This document shows positions 43,915-55,533 of a stretch of DNA of 64,000 bases, piece after piece. The notes beneath the pieces are model-generated. The model did no database searches. It was not told where the DNA came from and saw only the letters and a program-made list of their open reading frames with translations. Source of the stretch: Microbacterium paraoxydans (GTDB lineage: Bacteria; Actinomycetota; Actinomycetes; Actinomycetales; Microbacteriaceae); the NCBI RefSeq assembly GCF_018224615.1, contig NZ_JAGTUK010000003.1:482339-546338 (forward strand), given 5' to 3'. Every line of letters starts with the position of its first letter. Positions within the stretch are counted from its first letter, which is position 1. Both the position numbers and the translations under genes were made by a program.

Positions 43915-45099
43915 TCACGGAGCGACGCCGGCGGCCGCCGGCTTGAACCCCGCCCTGATGTTCTCGCAGCAGCCCGGACGGCAGACGTCGAATCCGCCAG
44001 GAAGCGAGGTCACGTGGGCACGCTCCTCGTTCGGGCGCCCCTGCAGCCGCTCCTCGATGAGATCGACGATCCCCTCGACGAAGCTGGGAGCCACACCGGG
44101 AGTCGGAGTGCGGGTGAAGGCGAGTCCTGCTTCCTCCGCCACCTCGGCCGCCTCCGTATCGAGGTCCCAGAGCACCTCCATGTGGTCGCTCATGAATCCG
44201 ACCGGGACGACAGCGACAGCCTTGCGGCCGCGAGCGGGCAGCTCTCCGATGACGTCGCACACATCGGGCTCCAGCCACGGCTGCGAGGCGGGGCCGGAAC
44301 GCGACTGGTAGACGAGCTCCCAGGCGACGTCGGCAGCGGCCGGGACGGATTGACGCACCCGGTCCATGACCCAGGCCGCGACGGCCAGGTGCTGCGCGGC
44401 GTATGCACCGCCCTCACCCCAGTGGATGTCGCGGGCGCCCGAGCGCTCGGCGTCGGCCGTCGGGATGCTGTGCGTGGAGAAGAGGATCTGGATGTCCTGC
44501 GCGGCGATGTCCTGCGCGAGGAACCCCTCGATGGCTTCGCGAACCCCGGACTCGAAAGCCTCGACGAAGCCCGGGTGGTCATAGAACGGGCGGATCTTGT
44601 CGATCGTGACGGTGTCGCCCAGGTTCGTCTCCTCCAGCACCCGCGCGAAGTCTTCGCGGTACTGGCGGCAGCTGGAGAACGAGCTATAGGCACTCGTCGC
44701 GAAGGCCAGCAGCGTCGTGTGTCCGTTTCGCGCGGCCTCGGGCACGACCTCTTCCAGGTAGGGCGCCCAGTTGCGGTTGCCCCAGTACACCGGCAGGTCG
44801 ATGCCGCGCGCGGTCAGTGCCTTCTGCAGCGCGTCCTTGAGCACCCGGTTCTGTCCATTGATCGGGCTCACGCCTCCGAAGTGGCGGTAGTGATGCGCCA
44901 CCTCTTCAAGGCGCTCGTCGGGGATGCCGCGGCCACGCGTGACGTTGCGGAGGAAGGGGATCACGTCCTCCTGGCCCTCCGGCCCGCCGAAACCGGCGAG
45001 GAGGATCGCGTCATAGGCGACGGGGGTGGTCACGAAGGGCGCGCCGCTGGCGGCGGCAGGCGAGGCAAAGGGGACGACATTCGGCTCGATCGCAGTCAC
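43915..45099 (-). CDS. cpfC: Coproporphyrin ferrochelatase
   Basis: A ~394-residue ferrochelatase of the actinobacterial coproporphyrin-dependent haem pathway; inserts Fe2+ into coproporphyrin III. Seen: AILLAGFGGPEGQEDVIPFL, HYRHFGGVSPING, LFSTHSIP with the metal His, and the C-terminal DVCRPGCCENIR. Those cysteines plus the one in SSCRQYRED resemble the 2Fe-2S ligands of actinobacterial enzymes. The start is uncertain: the GTG at 45099 has GGAGGG almost touching it. No other haem gene is nearby. Confidence 0.9.
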   Translation of the reverse strand: MTAIEPNVVPFASPAAASGAPFVTTPVAYDAILLAGFGGPEGQEDVIPFLRNVTRGRGIPDERLEEVAHHYRHFGGVSPINGQNRVLKDALQKALTARGIDLPVYWGNRNWAPYLEEVVPEAARNGHTTLLAFATSAYSSFSSCRQYREDFARVLEETNLGDTVTIDKIRPFYDHPGFVEAFESGVREAIEGFLAQDIAAQDIQILFSTHSIPTADAERSGARDIHWGEGGAYAAQHLAVAAWVMDRVRQSVPAAADVAWELVYQSRSGPASQPWLEPDVCDVIGELPARGRKAVAVVPVGFMSDHMEVLWDLDTEAAEVAEEAGLAFTRTPTPGVAPSFVEGIVDLIEERLQGRPNEERAHVTSLPGGFDVCRPGCCENIRAGFKPAAAGVAP

Positions 45100-45265
45100 C
45101 CCTCCATCTTCCCACCTCTGCGCGCGTGCGTTTACCCGCACGTCGCCGTGACAATGCGCGTCCGAACGCGAGCGCCTCGCACGCACTGGCGTAGGCTGTC
45201 ATGGTTGCCGTCGGCGCCAACTGCGCCGACCCCGGTTACATCCCCTCACCCCTGGGAGTACAGCT

Positions 45266-47818
45266 TTGCCTGGAGAGAACCTCACCCGAATCGAAGCGCA
45301 GGAGCGCCGCGATGTCATCGACACGCACTCCTATGAGGTCGCCCTCGATCTGACCAAGGGCGCCGAGGTGTTCGGCTCCCGCAGCGTCGTGCGTTTCTCC
45401 GCGACGCCCGACAGCTTCACCTTCATCGACCTGATCGCCCGCGACGTGCGCGAGATCTCGCTCAACGGAGAGCAGCTCGACCCGCAGGATGTGTTCGCGG
45501 ACTCGCGGATCGCGCTGTCGGGGCTCCAGGCCGAGAACGTCCTGGTAGTCGACGCGGACTGCCTCTACACCAACACCGGCGAGGGTCTGCACCGCTTCGT
45601 GGACCCGGTCGACGGCGAGGTGTACCTCTACTCGCAGTTCGAGGTGCCCGATTCCCGCCGGGTCTTCGCGGTGTTCGAGCAGCCCGACCTCAAGGCCACG
45701 TTCCAGTTCACGGTCACGGCACCTGCGGCCTGGAAGGTCGTGTCGAACTCCCCCACTCCCGAGCCGATCGTGCACGACGACGAGGTCACGGCCACCTGGG
45801 GCTTCGAGCCGACGCCCCGCATCTCCTCGTACATCACTGCCCTCGTCGCGGGACCGTACGAGTCAACCTTCTCTGAGCTCACCAGCGCCTCCGGCCGCGT
45901 GATCCCGCTGGGTGTCTACGGCCGCAAGAGCCTGTGGCAGCACCTCGACGCCGACTACATCTTCGACAAGACCCGCGAGGGCTTCGCGTACTTCGAGGAG
46001 AAGTTCGGCGTCCCCTACCCGTTCGCGAAATACGACCAGCTCTTCGTGCCCGAGTTCAACGCGGGCGCCATGGAGAACGCAGGCGCCGTCACGTTCACCG
46101 AGACCTACGTCTTCCGCAGCAAGGTGACCGATGCGGTCCGCGAGCGGCGGGTCGTCACGATCCTGCACGAGCTCGCCCACATGTGGTTCGGCGACCTGGT
46201 CACGATGAAGTGGTGGAACGACCTCTGGCTCAACGAGTCGTTCGCGGAGTGGGCCTCCACCATCGCCACCGCCGAGGCCACCGAGTGGACCGAGGCGTGG
46301 ACCACGTTCAACGCGATGGAGAAGACCTGGGCCTACCGTCAGGACCAGCTCCCCTCGACGCATCCGATCGTCGCCGAGATCAACGACCTGGAAGACGTCC
46401 AGGTGAACTTCGACGGCATCACCTACGCCAAGGGCGGCTCCGTCCTGAAGCAGCTTGCGGCCTGGGTCGGGATCGAGGCGTTCTTCGCCGGGGTGTCGCA
46501 GTACTTCCAGAAGCACTCGTGGGGCAACACCGAGCTCAGCGACCTGCTCTCCGAGCTCGAGGCCACCAGCGGCCGCGACCTGAGCACGTGGTCGAAGAAG
46601 TGGCTGGAGACGGCCGGCGTCAACACGCTCGAGCCCGTGGTGGCCGAGGGCGATGACGGCAAGATCTCCCGCTTCGCGATCACGCAGACGGCACCGGCCG
46701 ACTACCCGACGATCCGCCCGCACCGTCTCGGCATCGGCTTCTACTCGCTGCAGGACGGCACGCTCACCCGCGTGCATCACATCGAGGTCGACGTCGACGG
46801 CGACCGCACCGAGGTGCCGGAGCTCCAGGGCCTCGCGCGTCCCGACCTCATCCTGCTGAACGACGACGACCTCGCCTACGCGAAGATCCGTCTCGACGAG
46901 AAGTCGCTGGCCACGGCGATCGCGCACCTCGCCGACATCCACGACCCGCTCGCGCGGTCGCTCGTGTGGGGCGCGGCGTGGGATCAGACGCGTGACGCGG
47001 AGACGGCCGCGTCGGACTACATCGACCTCGTGCTGGGCAACATCGGCCGCGAGACCGAGTCCACCACGGTGCGAACGACCCTCGCCCAGCTGCGCACGGC
47101 GGCCACGCTGTACGTGCGGCCGGAGGAGCGCGAGGCCGCGCGCCTCAAGGTCGCGGACGGTCTCTGGGCACTGGCGGAGGCCGCGGAGGCCGGCAGCGAC
47201 AGCCAGCTCCAGTTCGTCACGGCGTTCGCGAACGCGCTGGTCACACCCGAGCACGCGGGCATCGTTGGGCGACTGCGGTCGGGCGAGGAATCGCTCCCCG
47301 GGCTCGAGATCGACGCCGACCTCAACTGGCAGTTGCTCGTCGGCCTGGCCACCATCGGTGCGACCGACGCGGCGACGATCGACGCGGCACTGGCGGCGGA
47401 CAACACGGCCAAGGGCGCAGAGTTCGCGGCGCAGGCACGTGCCGCCCTGCCCGACGCCGCTTCGAAGCAGGCCGCATGGGCGTCGCTGATCGAGCGGGAC
47501 GACGCTCCGAACACCATCGTCCGCTCGGCGGCTCTCGGTTTCGTCCACCCCGCGGGCACCGCTGTGCTCGGCGACTTCGTGCCGAAGTACTTCGACATGC
47601 TGCTGCCGGTCTGGGAGTCGCGCACGTACCAGATCGCCCAGTACCTCGTGGTCGGCCTGTTCCCGACCGCGCTCGCAGACATCGCCCTGCGCGATGCGAC
47701 GCGCGGCTGGCTGTCGGCGCACCAGGATGCCCCGCCCGCGCTGCGGCGCCTCGTGCTGGAGAACCTGGCTGACGTCGAGCGCGCCCTCGCCGCACAGGCG
47801 CGCGACGCGGAGGACTGA
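45266..47818 (+). CDS. pepN: Aminopeptidase N (M1 family)
   Basis: An 850-residue zinc aminopeptidase. Substrate-binding motif GAMENAG is near residue 269, the zinc motif HELAH is H301-H305, and the third ligand E324 lies in NESFAEW. The N-terminal beta saddle covers ~1-190; the C-terminal helical ERAP-like domain runs from ~520. It trims N-terminal residues from peptides in the cytoplasm. The TTG start at 45266 is supported by GGGAG 6 nt upstream; TAGGCT at 45192-45197 is a possible -10. A hairpin ends the transcript. Confidence 0.95.
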   Translation: MPGENLTRIEAQERRDVIDTHSYEVALDLTKGAEVFGSRSVVRFSATPDSFTFIDLIARDVREISLNGEQLDPQDVFADSRIALSGLQAENVLVVDADCLYTNTGEGLHRFVDPVDGEVYLYSQFEVPDSRRVFAVFEQPDLKATFQFTVTAPAAWKVVSNSPTPEPIVHDDEVTATWGFEPTPRISSYITALVAGPYESTFSELTSASGRVIPLGVYGRKSLWQHLDADYIFDKTREGFAYFEEKFGVPYPFAKYDQLFVPEFNAGAMENAGAVTFTETYVFRSKVTDAVRERRVVTILHELAHMWFGDLVTMKWWNDLWLNESFAEWASTIATAEATEWTEAWTTFNAMEKTWAYRQDQLPSTHPIVAEINDLEDVQVNFDGITYAKGGSVLKQLAAWVGIEAFFAGVSQYFQKHSWGNTELSDLLSELEATSGRDLSTWSKKWLETAGVNTLEPVVAEGDDGKISRFAITQTAPADYPTIRPHRLGIGFYSLQDGTLTRVHHIEVDVDGDRTEVPELQGLARPDLILLNDDDLAYAKIRLDEKSLATAIAHLADIHDPLARSLVWGAAWDQTRDAETAASDYIDLVLGNIGRETESTTVRTTLAQLRTAATLYVRPEEREAARLKVADGLWALAEAAEAGSDSQLQFVTAFANALVTPEHAGIVGRLRSGEESLPGLEIDADLNWQLLVGLATIGATDAATIDAALAADNTAKGAEFAAQARAALPDAASKQAAWASLIERDDAPNTIVRSAALGFVHPAGTAVLGDFVPKYFDMLLPVWESRTYQIAQYLVVGLFPTALADIALRDATRGWLSAHQDAPPALRRLVLENLADVERALAAQARDAED

Positions 47819-47837
47819 CCTTCCGCACCCCCGAACC

Positions 47838-47876
47838 GGGCCTCTGCCGCCGTGCTTCCAGCCGGGGCAGAGGCCC
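47838..47876 (+). terminator. Hairpin terminator after pepN
   Basis: An 11-bp inverted repeat (47838-47848 with 47866-47876, 17-nt loop) 20 nt after pepN. A TAAACT -10 for the mscS gene begins six bases later, so the two units are separate. Confidence 0.6.
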
Positions 47877-47896
47877 GCTCGGTAAACTCGTGGACG

Positions 47897-48970
47897 ATGC
47901 TCATCCCCCTCGAGACCACCGAACCTCCCGCACCAACGCCTCTTCCCGACTGGGTGCAGGCGCTGCTCGCCACCCTCGGTCACATCGGCGGCAAGGTTCT
48001 CGTCGTCGCCATCATCATCGCGTCGTGCGTGCTGATCGCCCTCATCCTGCGCCGGGTGATCAAGCGCGTCGTGCACCGGATCGTGGACAGCGCCAAGAAC
48101 AAGGCCTCCGTCGACGACACGCAGGCACTGGAACGCTCGCCGCTGGCCGACATGCGCCTGGTGCAACGCACCAGGACTCTCGGCACAATTCTGCAGAACA
48201 TCGTGAACGTCATGCTGGTCGTGATCGCGATCGTGCTGATCGTCAATGCGATCGACAACAGTCTGCTCGGGTCGCTCACCCTGCTCACGGCGGCCGTCGG
48301 CGCCGGTCTGGGTTTCGGTGCGCAGAACATCGTCAAGGACGTCCTCAACGGCATCTTCCTGGTCGCGGAGGACCAGATCGGCATCGGCGACGTCGTCGAC
48401 CTCGGACTCGCCAGCGGCGTGGTCGAGTACGTGAGCGTGCGCATCACCCAGGTGCGCGACGTCAACGGCACGCTCTGGTACGTGCGCAACGGTGAGGTCA
48501 CCCGTATCGGCAACATGTCGCAGGGCTGGGCGCGGGCGATCGTCGATACCGGCGTCGCTGCGGATGCGGACCTGGAACAGGTCGAGCACATCATGCTCGA
48601 GACCGCGCAGGGGCTCGCGAAGGACCCCAAATGGCGGACGCGCGTGGTCGAGAAGCCCGAACTGTGGGGCCTGGAGTCCATCGACGGGGACGCCCTCGTC
48701 GTCCGCGTCGTCATCAAGACCCGCGCGAACGCGCGCGACGACGTCGCCCAGGAGCTGCGTCGCCGTCTGCGTGCCGCATTGCTCGAGAAGGAGATCGCCG
48801 TACCGCACATGTCCGACGTGGTGCCGACCGGGCTCGAGGGCGCCCGACGGGTGCGCGGCGCGAACCCGCCCAAGACGCGTCCGAATGCGGTCACCGGAGT
48901 CCCGGCCGTCCCGGAACGCGGCATCTGGCGCCGCAAGAAGCCGTCGACAGATGGGAGTGCCGAGCAGTGA
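47897..48970 (+). CDS. Small-conductance mechanosensitive channel (MscS family)
   Basis: A 357-residue MscS-type channel that opens on membrane stretch. Three N-terminal helices are seen (about 25-45, 95-115, 125-150); the pore helix contains [17 protein letters not shown] followed by ILNG-like and the beta domain [12 protein letters not shown]. The cytoplasmic domain ends near 310; a Lys/Arg-rich tail follows. TAAACT stands 8 nt before the ATG. The stop overlaps the haemoglobin gene start (GTGA). Confidence 0.92.
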   Translation: MLIPLETTEPPAPTPLPDWVQALLATLGHIGGKVLVVAIIIASCVLIALILRRVIKRVVHRIVDSAKNKASVDDTQALERSPLADMRLVQRTRTLGTILQNIVNVMLVVIAIVLIVNAIDNSLLGSLTLLTAAVGAGLGFGAQNIVKDVLNGIFLVAEDQIGIGDVVDLGLASGVVEYVSVRITQVRDVNGTLWYVRNGEVTRIGNMSQGWARAIVDTGVAADADLEQVEHIMLETAQGLAKDPKWRTRVVEKPELWGLESIDGDALVVRVVIKTRANARDDVAQELRRRLRAALLEKEIAVPHMSDVVPTGLEGARRVRGANPPKTRPNAVTGVPAVPERGIWRRKKPSTDGSAEQ

Positions 48971-49416
48971 CGTTCTACGACGAGGTCGGCGGGCACGAGA
49001 CGTTCCGGAAGATCGTGTCGGCCTTCTACCGCGAGGTGGCACTCGACCCGGTGCTCAAGCCGATGTACCCGGAGGAAGATCTGGGCCCGGCGGAGGATCG
49101 GCTGCGTCTCTTCCTGGAGCAGTACTGGGGCGGCCCGACGACCTACGGCGAGACCCGCGGTCACCCCCGGCTGAGGATGCGGCACATGCCGTTCCACATC
49201 GACCCGGACGCCCGTGATCGTTGGCTTCGTCACATGCGCACGGCCGTCGATGAAGCGCAGTTGTCTCCGCTGCACGAATCCACGCTGTGGGACTACCTCG
49301 AGCGCGCGGCCTATGCCATGGTGAACACATTCGAGCCGTCGGGCATCGGCGCCGAGCCGCACGGACGGCCCACGCTCGAGACCCGTACACGTCAGGAATC
49401 AACGGAGAACACATGA
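48967..49416 (+). CDS. glbO: Group II truncated haemoglobin (GlbO type)
   Basis: A 149-residue truncated haemoglobin. The group II signature is [22 protein letters not shown], with proximal H73 in RMRHMPF and W86 in the G8 position (DRWLRHM); B10 Tyr is Y21. Known relatives bind O2 tightly and help electron transfer or NO/peroxide handling. A 25-residue polar tail follows the globin fold. Overlaps at both ends (GTGA with mscS, ATGA with the flavoprotein) show tight translational coupling. Confidence 0.93.
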   Translation: MTFYDEVGGHETFRKIVSAFYREVALDPVLKPMYPEEDLGPAEDRLRLFLEQYWGGPTTYGETRGHPRLRMRHMPFHIDPDARDRWLRHMRTAVDEAQLSPLHESTLWDYLERAAYAMVNTFEPSGIGAEPHGRPTLETRTRQESTENT

Positions 49417-51077
49417 CGACGATGCCCCCGACCACAGACGTCCTGGTGATCGGTTGGGGGCTGTCCGGGCTCGTGGCCGCGGCCGAGGCGCTCGACGCCG
49501 GGCGACGCGTCATCATCGTCGACCAGGAGCCACGCACGAACCTCGGCGGACAGGCGTGGTGGTCGTTCGGCGGACTGTTCTTCGTGGACTCCCCCGAGCA
49601 GCGCCGCTTCGGCATCAAGGATTCGCTCGAGCTCGCCACCCAGGACTGGTTCGGGAACGCCGGTTTCGATCGCCCCGAGGACGAGTGGCCGCGCCGGTGG
49701 GCAGAGGCGTACCTCCAGTTCGCCGCGGGAGAGAAACGCTCCTGGCTGCGCGGACTCGGCGTGGGCTTCTTCCCCGTGGTGGGCTGGGCGGAGCGCGGAG
49801 GCTATGGTGCGATCGGCCCGGGGAACTCCGTGCCGCGCTTCCACATCACCTGGGGCACGGGCCCGGGGATCGTGGCGCCGTTCGTCGCCGCCGTCGAGGA
49901 AGGCGAACGACGGGGGCGGCTGACGGTCCTCCCCCGACACCGCGTCGACGGGCTCATCGTGGCCGACGGTCGCGTCACCGGTGCACGCGGCTCGGTCCTC
50001 GCCTCGAGCGGGGCGGAGCGCGGTGCCCCGTCGTCACGGGAGGTGATCGGCGAGTTCGAGATCACCGCAACGGCGACCGTCGTCTCCTCCGGCGGCATCG
50101 GCGGCAATCACGAGCTGGTCCGGGCGGCCTGGCCCGAACGACTCGGCACCCCGCCGACGCACATGCTCTCGGGTGTTCCCGCATACGTCGACGGCTCGAT
50201 GCAGGCCGTCGCCGCAGAGGCTGGAGCCCGGCTCATCAACGGCGATCGGATGTGGCACTACGTCGAGGGCATCACGAACTGGGACCCGGTGTGGCCCGCA
50301 CACGGTATCCGCATCCTTCCCGGACCGTCCTCGCTCTGGCTCGACGCGACAGGAAAGCGCCTCCCGGTGCCGCTGTTCCCCGGGTTCGACACACTCGGCA
50401 CGCTGGAACACCTGCGGCGTACGGGCCACGACCACTCGTGGTTCGTCACCTCCCGGCAGATCGTGGAGAAGGAGTTCGCGCTGTCCGGCAGCGAGCAGAA
50501 CCCCGACCTCACCAGTAAAGATGTCGGCTTGCTGCTGCGGTCGCGGCTCGCGAAAGGACCGACCGGCCCCGTACAGGCGTTCCTCGACGAAGGCCCGGAC
50601 TTCATCGTGGAGAACGACCTGGAGTCGCTGCTCGAGCAGATGCGCCGTCAGGACGGCGGGGAAACGCTCGACCTCGACACCGTGCGACGCGAAGTGCAGG
50701 CGCGCGACCGGGAGATCGACAACGAGTTCACGAAGGACGCACAGATCGGCATGCTTCGTTCGATGCGCGCCTACCGGGGCGACAAGCTCATCCGCACGGC
50801 CGCGCCTCACCGACTGCAAGACCCCTCGGCTGGACCACTCATCGCCGTGAAGCTTCATGTCCTCACGCGCAAGTCGCTCGGCGGCATCCAGACCGACCTC
50901 GACGGCCGGGCGCTAGACCCGCAGGGCCTGCCGATCCCAGGGTTGTTCGCCGCAGGTGAGGCCAGCGGGTTCGGCGGAGGCGGCGTTCACGGGTATCGGG
51001 CACTGGAGGGCACGTTCCTCGGTGGGTGCCTGTTCTCCGGGCGGCAGGCAGGCCGTGCGGCCGCGATAACGGGCTGA
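49413..51077 (+). CDS. FAD-binding dehydrogenase (KstD/fumarate reductase-like)
   Basis: A 554-residue flavoprotein of the FAD-dependent oxidoreductase family 2. The dinucleotide-binding motif [18 protein letters not shown] is at 9-26 (GWGLSG is a variant of GxGxxG), a second FAD segment is near VSSGGIGGN, and the C-terminal [16 protein letters not shown] closes the FAD site. Related actinobacterial proteins are annotated as ketosteroid or 3-oxosteroid dehydrogenase-like, but the substrate is unknown. It is co-translated with the haemoglobin, which suggests an electron-transfer partner (inference). Confidence 0.88.
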   Translation: MTTMPPTTDVLVIGWGLSGLVAAAEALDAGRRVIIVDQEPRTNLGGQAWWSFGGLFFVDSPEQRRFGIKDSLELATQDWFGNAGFDRPEDEWPRRWAEAYLQFAAGEKRSWLRGLGVGFFPVVGWAERGGYGAIGPGNSVPRFHITWGTGPGIVAPFVAAVEEGERRGRLTVLPRHRVDGLIVADGRVTGARGSVLASSGAERGAPSSREVIGEFEITATATVVSSGGIGGNHELVRAAWPERLGTPPTHMLSGVPAYVDGSMQAVAAEAGARLINGDRMWHYVEGITNWDPVWPAHGIRILPGPSSLWLDATGKRLPVPLFPGFDTLGTLEHLRRTGHDHSWFVTSRQIVEKEFALSGSEQNPDLTSKDVGLLLRSRLAKGPTGPVQAFLDEGPDFIVENDLESLLEQMRRQDGGETLDLDTVRREVQARDREIDNEFTKDAQIGMLRSMRAYRGDKLIRTAAPHRLQDPSAGPLIAVKLHVLTRKSLGGIQTDLDGRALDPQGLPIPGLFAAGEASGFGGGGVHGYRALEGTFLGGCLFSGRQAGRAAAITG

Positions 51078-51089
51078 ACCCGTTCCCGT

Positions 51090-51755
51090 TCAGCCCTGAG
51101 TGCCGGTCTCCCGCACGCCCGTGAGGCCCGTCGCGACGGGACCACGCGCCAGCACATGACCGCGGCGGAAGGCGAGCCGCGTCCAGCGGCCGGCGCGCGA
51201 CACCGCGACGCCCTCCTCGCCAGAGATGAACCCCATGGCATCCGCGGCGAAGGCCATTCCGCGCGGCAGCCCATCGAGGTCGTCATCGGGTTCGCCCCAG
51301 ATCGCCGCCCGCAACGAGCGGACCGCTTCCTCCCCTGAGCCGACGCCCGCGCCGCGCGCCACGGCGGAGATGCCCCACTGCGCTCGCTGTGCGATGACAG
51401 ACGCGTCCAGAGAGGCCTCCACGACCCACCCCCGGCGTGGGGGCGACATGCCCGCCCAAGACGGCGAGAGGCCGGTGTCGGGAAACGCGAGACGCTCAGG
51501 CGACTCCGTCGGCGTGAGTCCCTCCACCACGACGTCGCACTCGAGCTCGGGATCGGCGTGGACGATGCGCATCGCCAGGATCGTCGGCGTCTGATCGAAG
51601 AGGGTCTGCGGGGAGAGCACCGCCGTGGTCAGCGCGAGGACGCCACCCGCGGCCTGGAGGCGGACGCCCGCATCGCCGACGCGGCCCGCCCGGCCCACGA
51701 ACGTCAGGACATCCTTCGCCGTTTCGGGATCGGCGAGCGGGAGCGTATGCGGCAC
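51090..51755 (-). CDS. Uncharacterised actinobacterial protein
   Basis: A 221-residue protein I cannot assign. It begins VPHTLPLADPETAKDVLTFV; the middle has repeated beta-like segments (GVRLQAAGGVLALTTAVLSP, PTILAMRIV) and the C-terminal third is Gly/Ala-rich with FRRGHVLARGPV. No signal peptide, membrane segment or cysteine motif is evident. The GTG at 51755 has TAGTTT exactly 7 nt upstream (51768-51763), the leaderless arrangement, which fixes the start and argues it is a real gene. It is divergent from tesB. Confidence 0.65.
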   Translation of the reverse strand: MPHTLPLADPETAKDVLTFVGRAGRVGDAGVRLQAAGGVLALTTAVLSPQTLFDQTPTILAMRIVHADPELECDVVVEGLTPTESPERLAFPDTGLSPSWAGMSPPRRGWVVEASLDASVIAQRAQWGISAVARGAGVGSGEEAVRSLRAAIWGEPDDDLDGLPRGMAFAADAMGFISGEEGVAVSRAGRWTRLAFRRGHVLARGPVATGLTGVRETGTQG

Positions 51756-51804
51756 GCGTTCTAAACTACCAAGGTGCGGCGCCTGCGGTCGCGGAGAGGA
51801 ACCC

Positions 51805-52695
51805 ATGAGCGCGGACGACCACGCCAGACAGACCGTCGATCGACTCCTCGAGGTGCTCGACCTCGACGTCACCCAGGCGCGGACCACCGAGGACATCTTC
51901 ACGGGCTCCTCGCACCCGATGCCGAGCGGACGCATCTACGGCGGCCAGGTGCTGGCACAGACGCTTCTGGCGGCCGAGCGCACGTTGCCGGAGGATCGTG
52001 CGGTCCACTCGATGCACGGCTACTTCCTGCGGCCCGGCGACGCGAGCCAGGGCATCACGATCGCCGTGGACCGCATCCACGACGGCCGCTCGTTCTCCAC
52101 GCGCCGCACGCAGGCCTACCAGAACGGGGTGCCGATCTTCTCGATGATCGCGTCGTTCCAGGACGCGGATCCGGGAGTCGAGCACGCGGAGCCCATGCCC
52201 GAGGGCGTACCCGATCCGGAGACGCTCTCCCCCGACGAGGACCGCGTGCCGGGTCTCACCGGAGGCGCCCGCCGGATGCTGACCGATCGAGCGGCGGATA
52301 TCCGCCACGTGGACTCACCGCTGTACCTTCCGAACGACGACGCCCGGCTACCGCGGCAGGCTGTGTGGATGCGGCTGCGGGCCCCGCTCTCCGACGATCA
52401 GCGGCTGCACCGCGCGGCATTGGCGTACCTGAGCGACATGACCATCCAGGAGTCCATTCTGCGGGCGCATGGAGTGTCCTGGGCCCACGAGGGCCTCAAG
52501 GTGGCGAGCCTCGACCACGCGATGTGGTGGCACCGGCCAGCGCGGGTCGACGAGTGGTTGCTCTACGCCCAGGAGTCCCCGAACGCGCGCGGCGGGCGAG
52601 GTCTGGCGACGGGGCGCATCTATACGCGCGACGGCTCGCTGGTGGCGAGCGTGGCACAGGAGATCATGATCCGGGTGCCTTCCGAGACACCCTGA
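51805..52695 (+). CDS. tesB: Acyl-CoA thioesterase II
   Basis: A 296-residue double hot-dog thioesterase that hydrolyses medium- and long-chain acyl-CoAs. Seen: GRIYGGQVLAQTLLAAERTL near 44-63, the first domain end YFLRPGDASQGITIAVD, QAYQNGVPIFSMIASFQ, and the second domain with LSDMTIQES and LDHAMWWHRP carrying the catalytic Asp/Thr/Gln set. The ATG follows GAGAGGA. A thioesterase of the single hot-dog type is the next gene, convergent. Confidence 0.93.
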   Translation: MSADDHARQTVDRLLEVLDLDVTQARTTEDIFTGSSHPMPSGRIYGGQVLAQTLLAAERTLPEDRAVHSMHGYFLRPGDASQGITIAVDRIHDGRSFSTRRTQAYQNGVPIFSMIASFQDADPGVEHAEPMPEGVPDPETLSPDEDRVPGLTGGARRMLTDRAADIRHVDSPLYLPNDDARLPRQAVWMRLRAPLSDDQRLHRAALAYLSDMTIQESILRAHGVSWAHEGLKVASLDHAMWWHRPARVDEWLLYAQESPNARGGRGLATGRIYTRDGSLVASVAQEIMIRVPSETP

Positions 52696-52737
52696 CCGGC
52701 CCCTCGATCCGCGACCCGGACGATCCTGCGGATCGGG

Positions 52738-53226
52738 TCAGCGGTGCGTGTACTCGATCGACGGTCCGACGTAGGGCTCCCAGGCCTCCCGCATCTCCGC
52801 CGTGAGCCGCGTCGGTCGGCCGGTGCCGGCATCGACGAGCACGATGATCGCGGTCGATCGCGCGTACAGCACGCGCGGCTCCGCGGTCGGATCGTTGTGC
52901 ACTTCGTAGCACACCTCGACGCTCGACCCGCCGAGCTTGCCGAACCACATCTGCACCTCGAGCGGGCGGCGCTGGTAGGGCACCGGTGCGAGGTACTCGA
53001 TCTCCTGCCGGGCGATCAGCGTCAGGATCCCCTCGTCGATGCCCGAGTCCAGCACCGCGGTCGAGGGCGCTTCTTCACCGGGACCCGCCCGCCAGAACGC
53101 GCGAACGCGTGCTTCCTCGAGCAGTTTGAGCATCGAGGTGTTGTTGACGTGGTTGAACGCATCCAGATCCCCCCAGCGGAGGTGGATCTGGATGTGCAGG
53201 CGGGTTCCCGGCGACGACGCGGTCAT
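52738..53226 (-). CDS. 4HBT/YbgC-type acyl-CoA thioesterase
   Basis: A 162-residue single hot-dog protein. The active-site Asp lies in IHLRWGDLDAFNHVNN at 14-29, matching the 4-hydroxybenzoyl-CoA thioesterase pattern; ARVRAFWRAG and EYLAPVPYQRRPLEV follow. Substrate unknown. The ATG at 53226 starts four bases after the ettA stop, so it is the second gene of that unit. Confidence 0.9.
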   Translation of the reverse strand: MTASSPGTRLHIQIHLRWGDLDAFNHVNNTSMLKLLEEARVRAFWRAGPGEEAPSTAVLDSGIDEGILTLIARQEIEYLAPVPYQRRPLEVQMWFGKLGGSSVEVCYEVHNDPTAEPRVLYARSTAIIVLVDAGTGRPTRLTAEMREAWEPYVGPSIEYTHR

Positions 53227-53229
53227 GGC

Positions 53230-54909
<1,680 letters not shown>

Positions 54910-54990
54910 CGAAAACCGCTCCTTCTGTTGGCGTCGAAGATCGACACTCCAGCCTACCGGCCGATAGCAGCACCGTTCGTGACCGAGGGC

Positions 54991-55485
54991 TCACCAGTCG
55001 ATCGGGCGGGTCATACCCACCAGGCAGCGCCCTTCGGCGAGCTGCGGCATGACCGTGGTCACAGCCTGCCCGGTCGACGGACCGACCTGTCCGACCAGAC
55101 AGAAGTCGTCGCCCCAGCGCACCGAGAACTGCAGGCTCTCGACCGGGTTTCCCACGGTCGTCGTGTCGGGAGTGACCTGCATCGCGCCGCGATCAAAACC
55201 CGCCGCCACAAGGGCGTCGATGTACGCACGACCCTCCGCTCGCTGCTCCGATCCCCATACGCTCTCGACGACGGCGCGGAAGAGCGGCAGGTTCTCCTCC
55301 GCCGTCCCCTCCGGTTTCAGACTCGGTGCCGACGTCTGCGATGCCGCTGGCGTGGGGGACGACGTGACCGGCGAATCAAGGCTGCTCCCCGGGCCTGCCG
55401 CACAACCGGCGAAGAGGACCAGCGCCGCACCGCTGCCCGCGAGGAGGCGCGCGATCCGGGCGGGGGACGGGGCGGTTCGGAGCAC
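54991..55485 (-). CDS. DUF6993 lipoprotein
   Basis: A 164-residue predicted lipoprotein. The GTG start gives MLRTAPSPARIARLLAGSGA (starting residue Met), then the lipobox LFAGC, a Ser/Thr/Pro-rich linker (~30-55) and a compact domain (~60-164) with two cysteines (CLVGQVG, RCLVGM). This matches DUF6993, common in Microbacteriaceae, with no known function. TAGACT (55497-55492) stands 6 nt before the GTG, a leaderless start. Processing would need Lgt/LspA, with Lnt encoded earlier in this window. Confidence 0.75.
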   Translation of the reverse strand: MLRTAPSPARIARLLAGSGAALVLFAGCAAGPGSSLDSPVTSSPTPAASQTSAPSLKPEGTAEENLPLFRAVVESVWGSEQRAEGRAYIDALVAAGFDRGAMQVTPDTTTVGNPVESLQFSVRWGDDFCLVGQVGPSTGQAVTTVMPQLAEGRCLVGMTRPIDW

Positions 55486-55533
55486 GAGCAGAGTCTACGT
55501 CGCCGCACCCGCCCCCGCGCGCTGGGGCGAACG

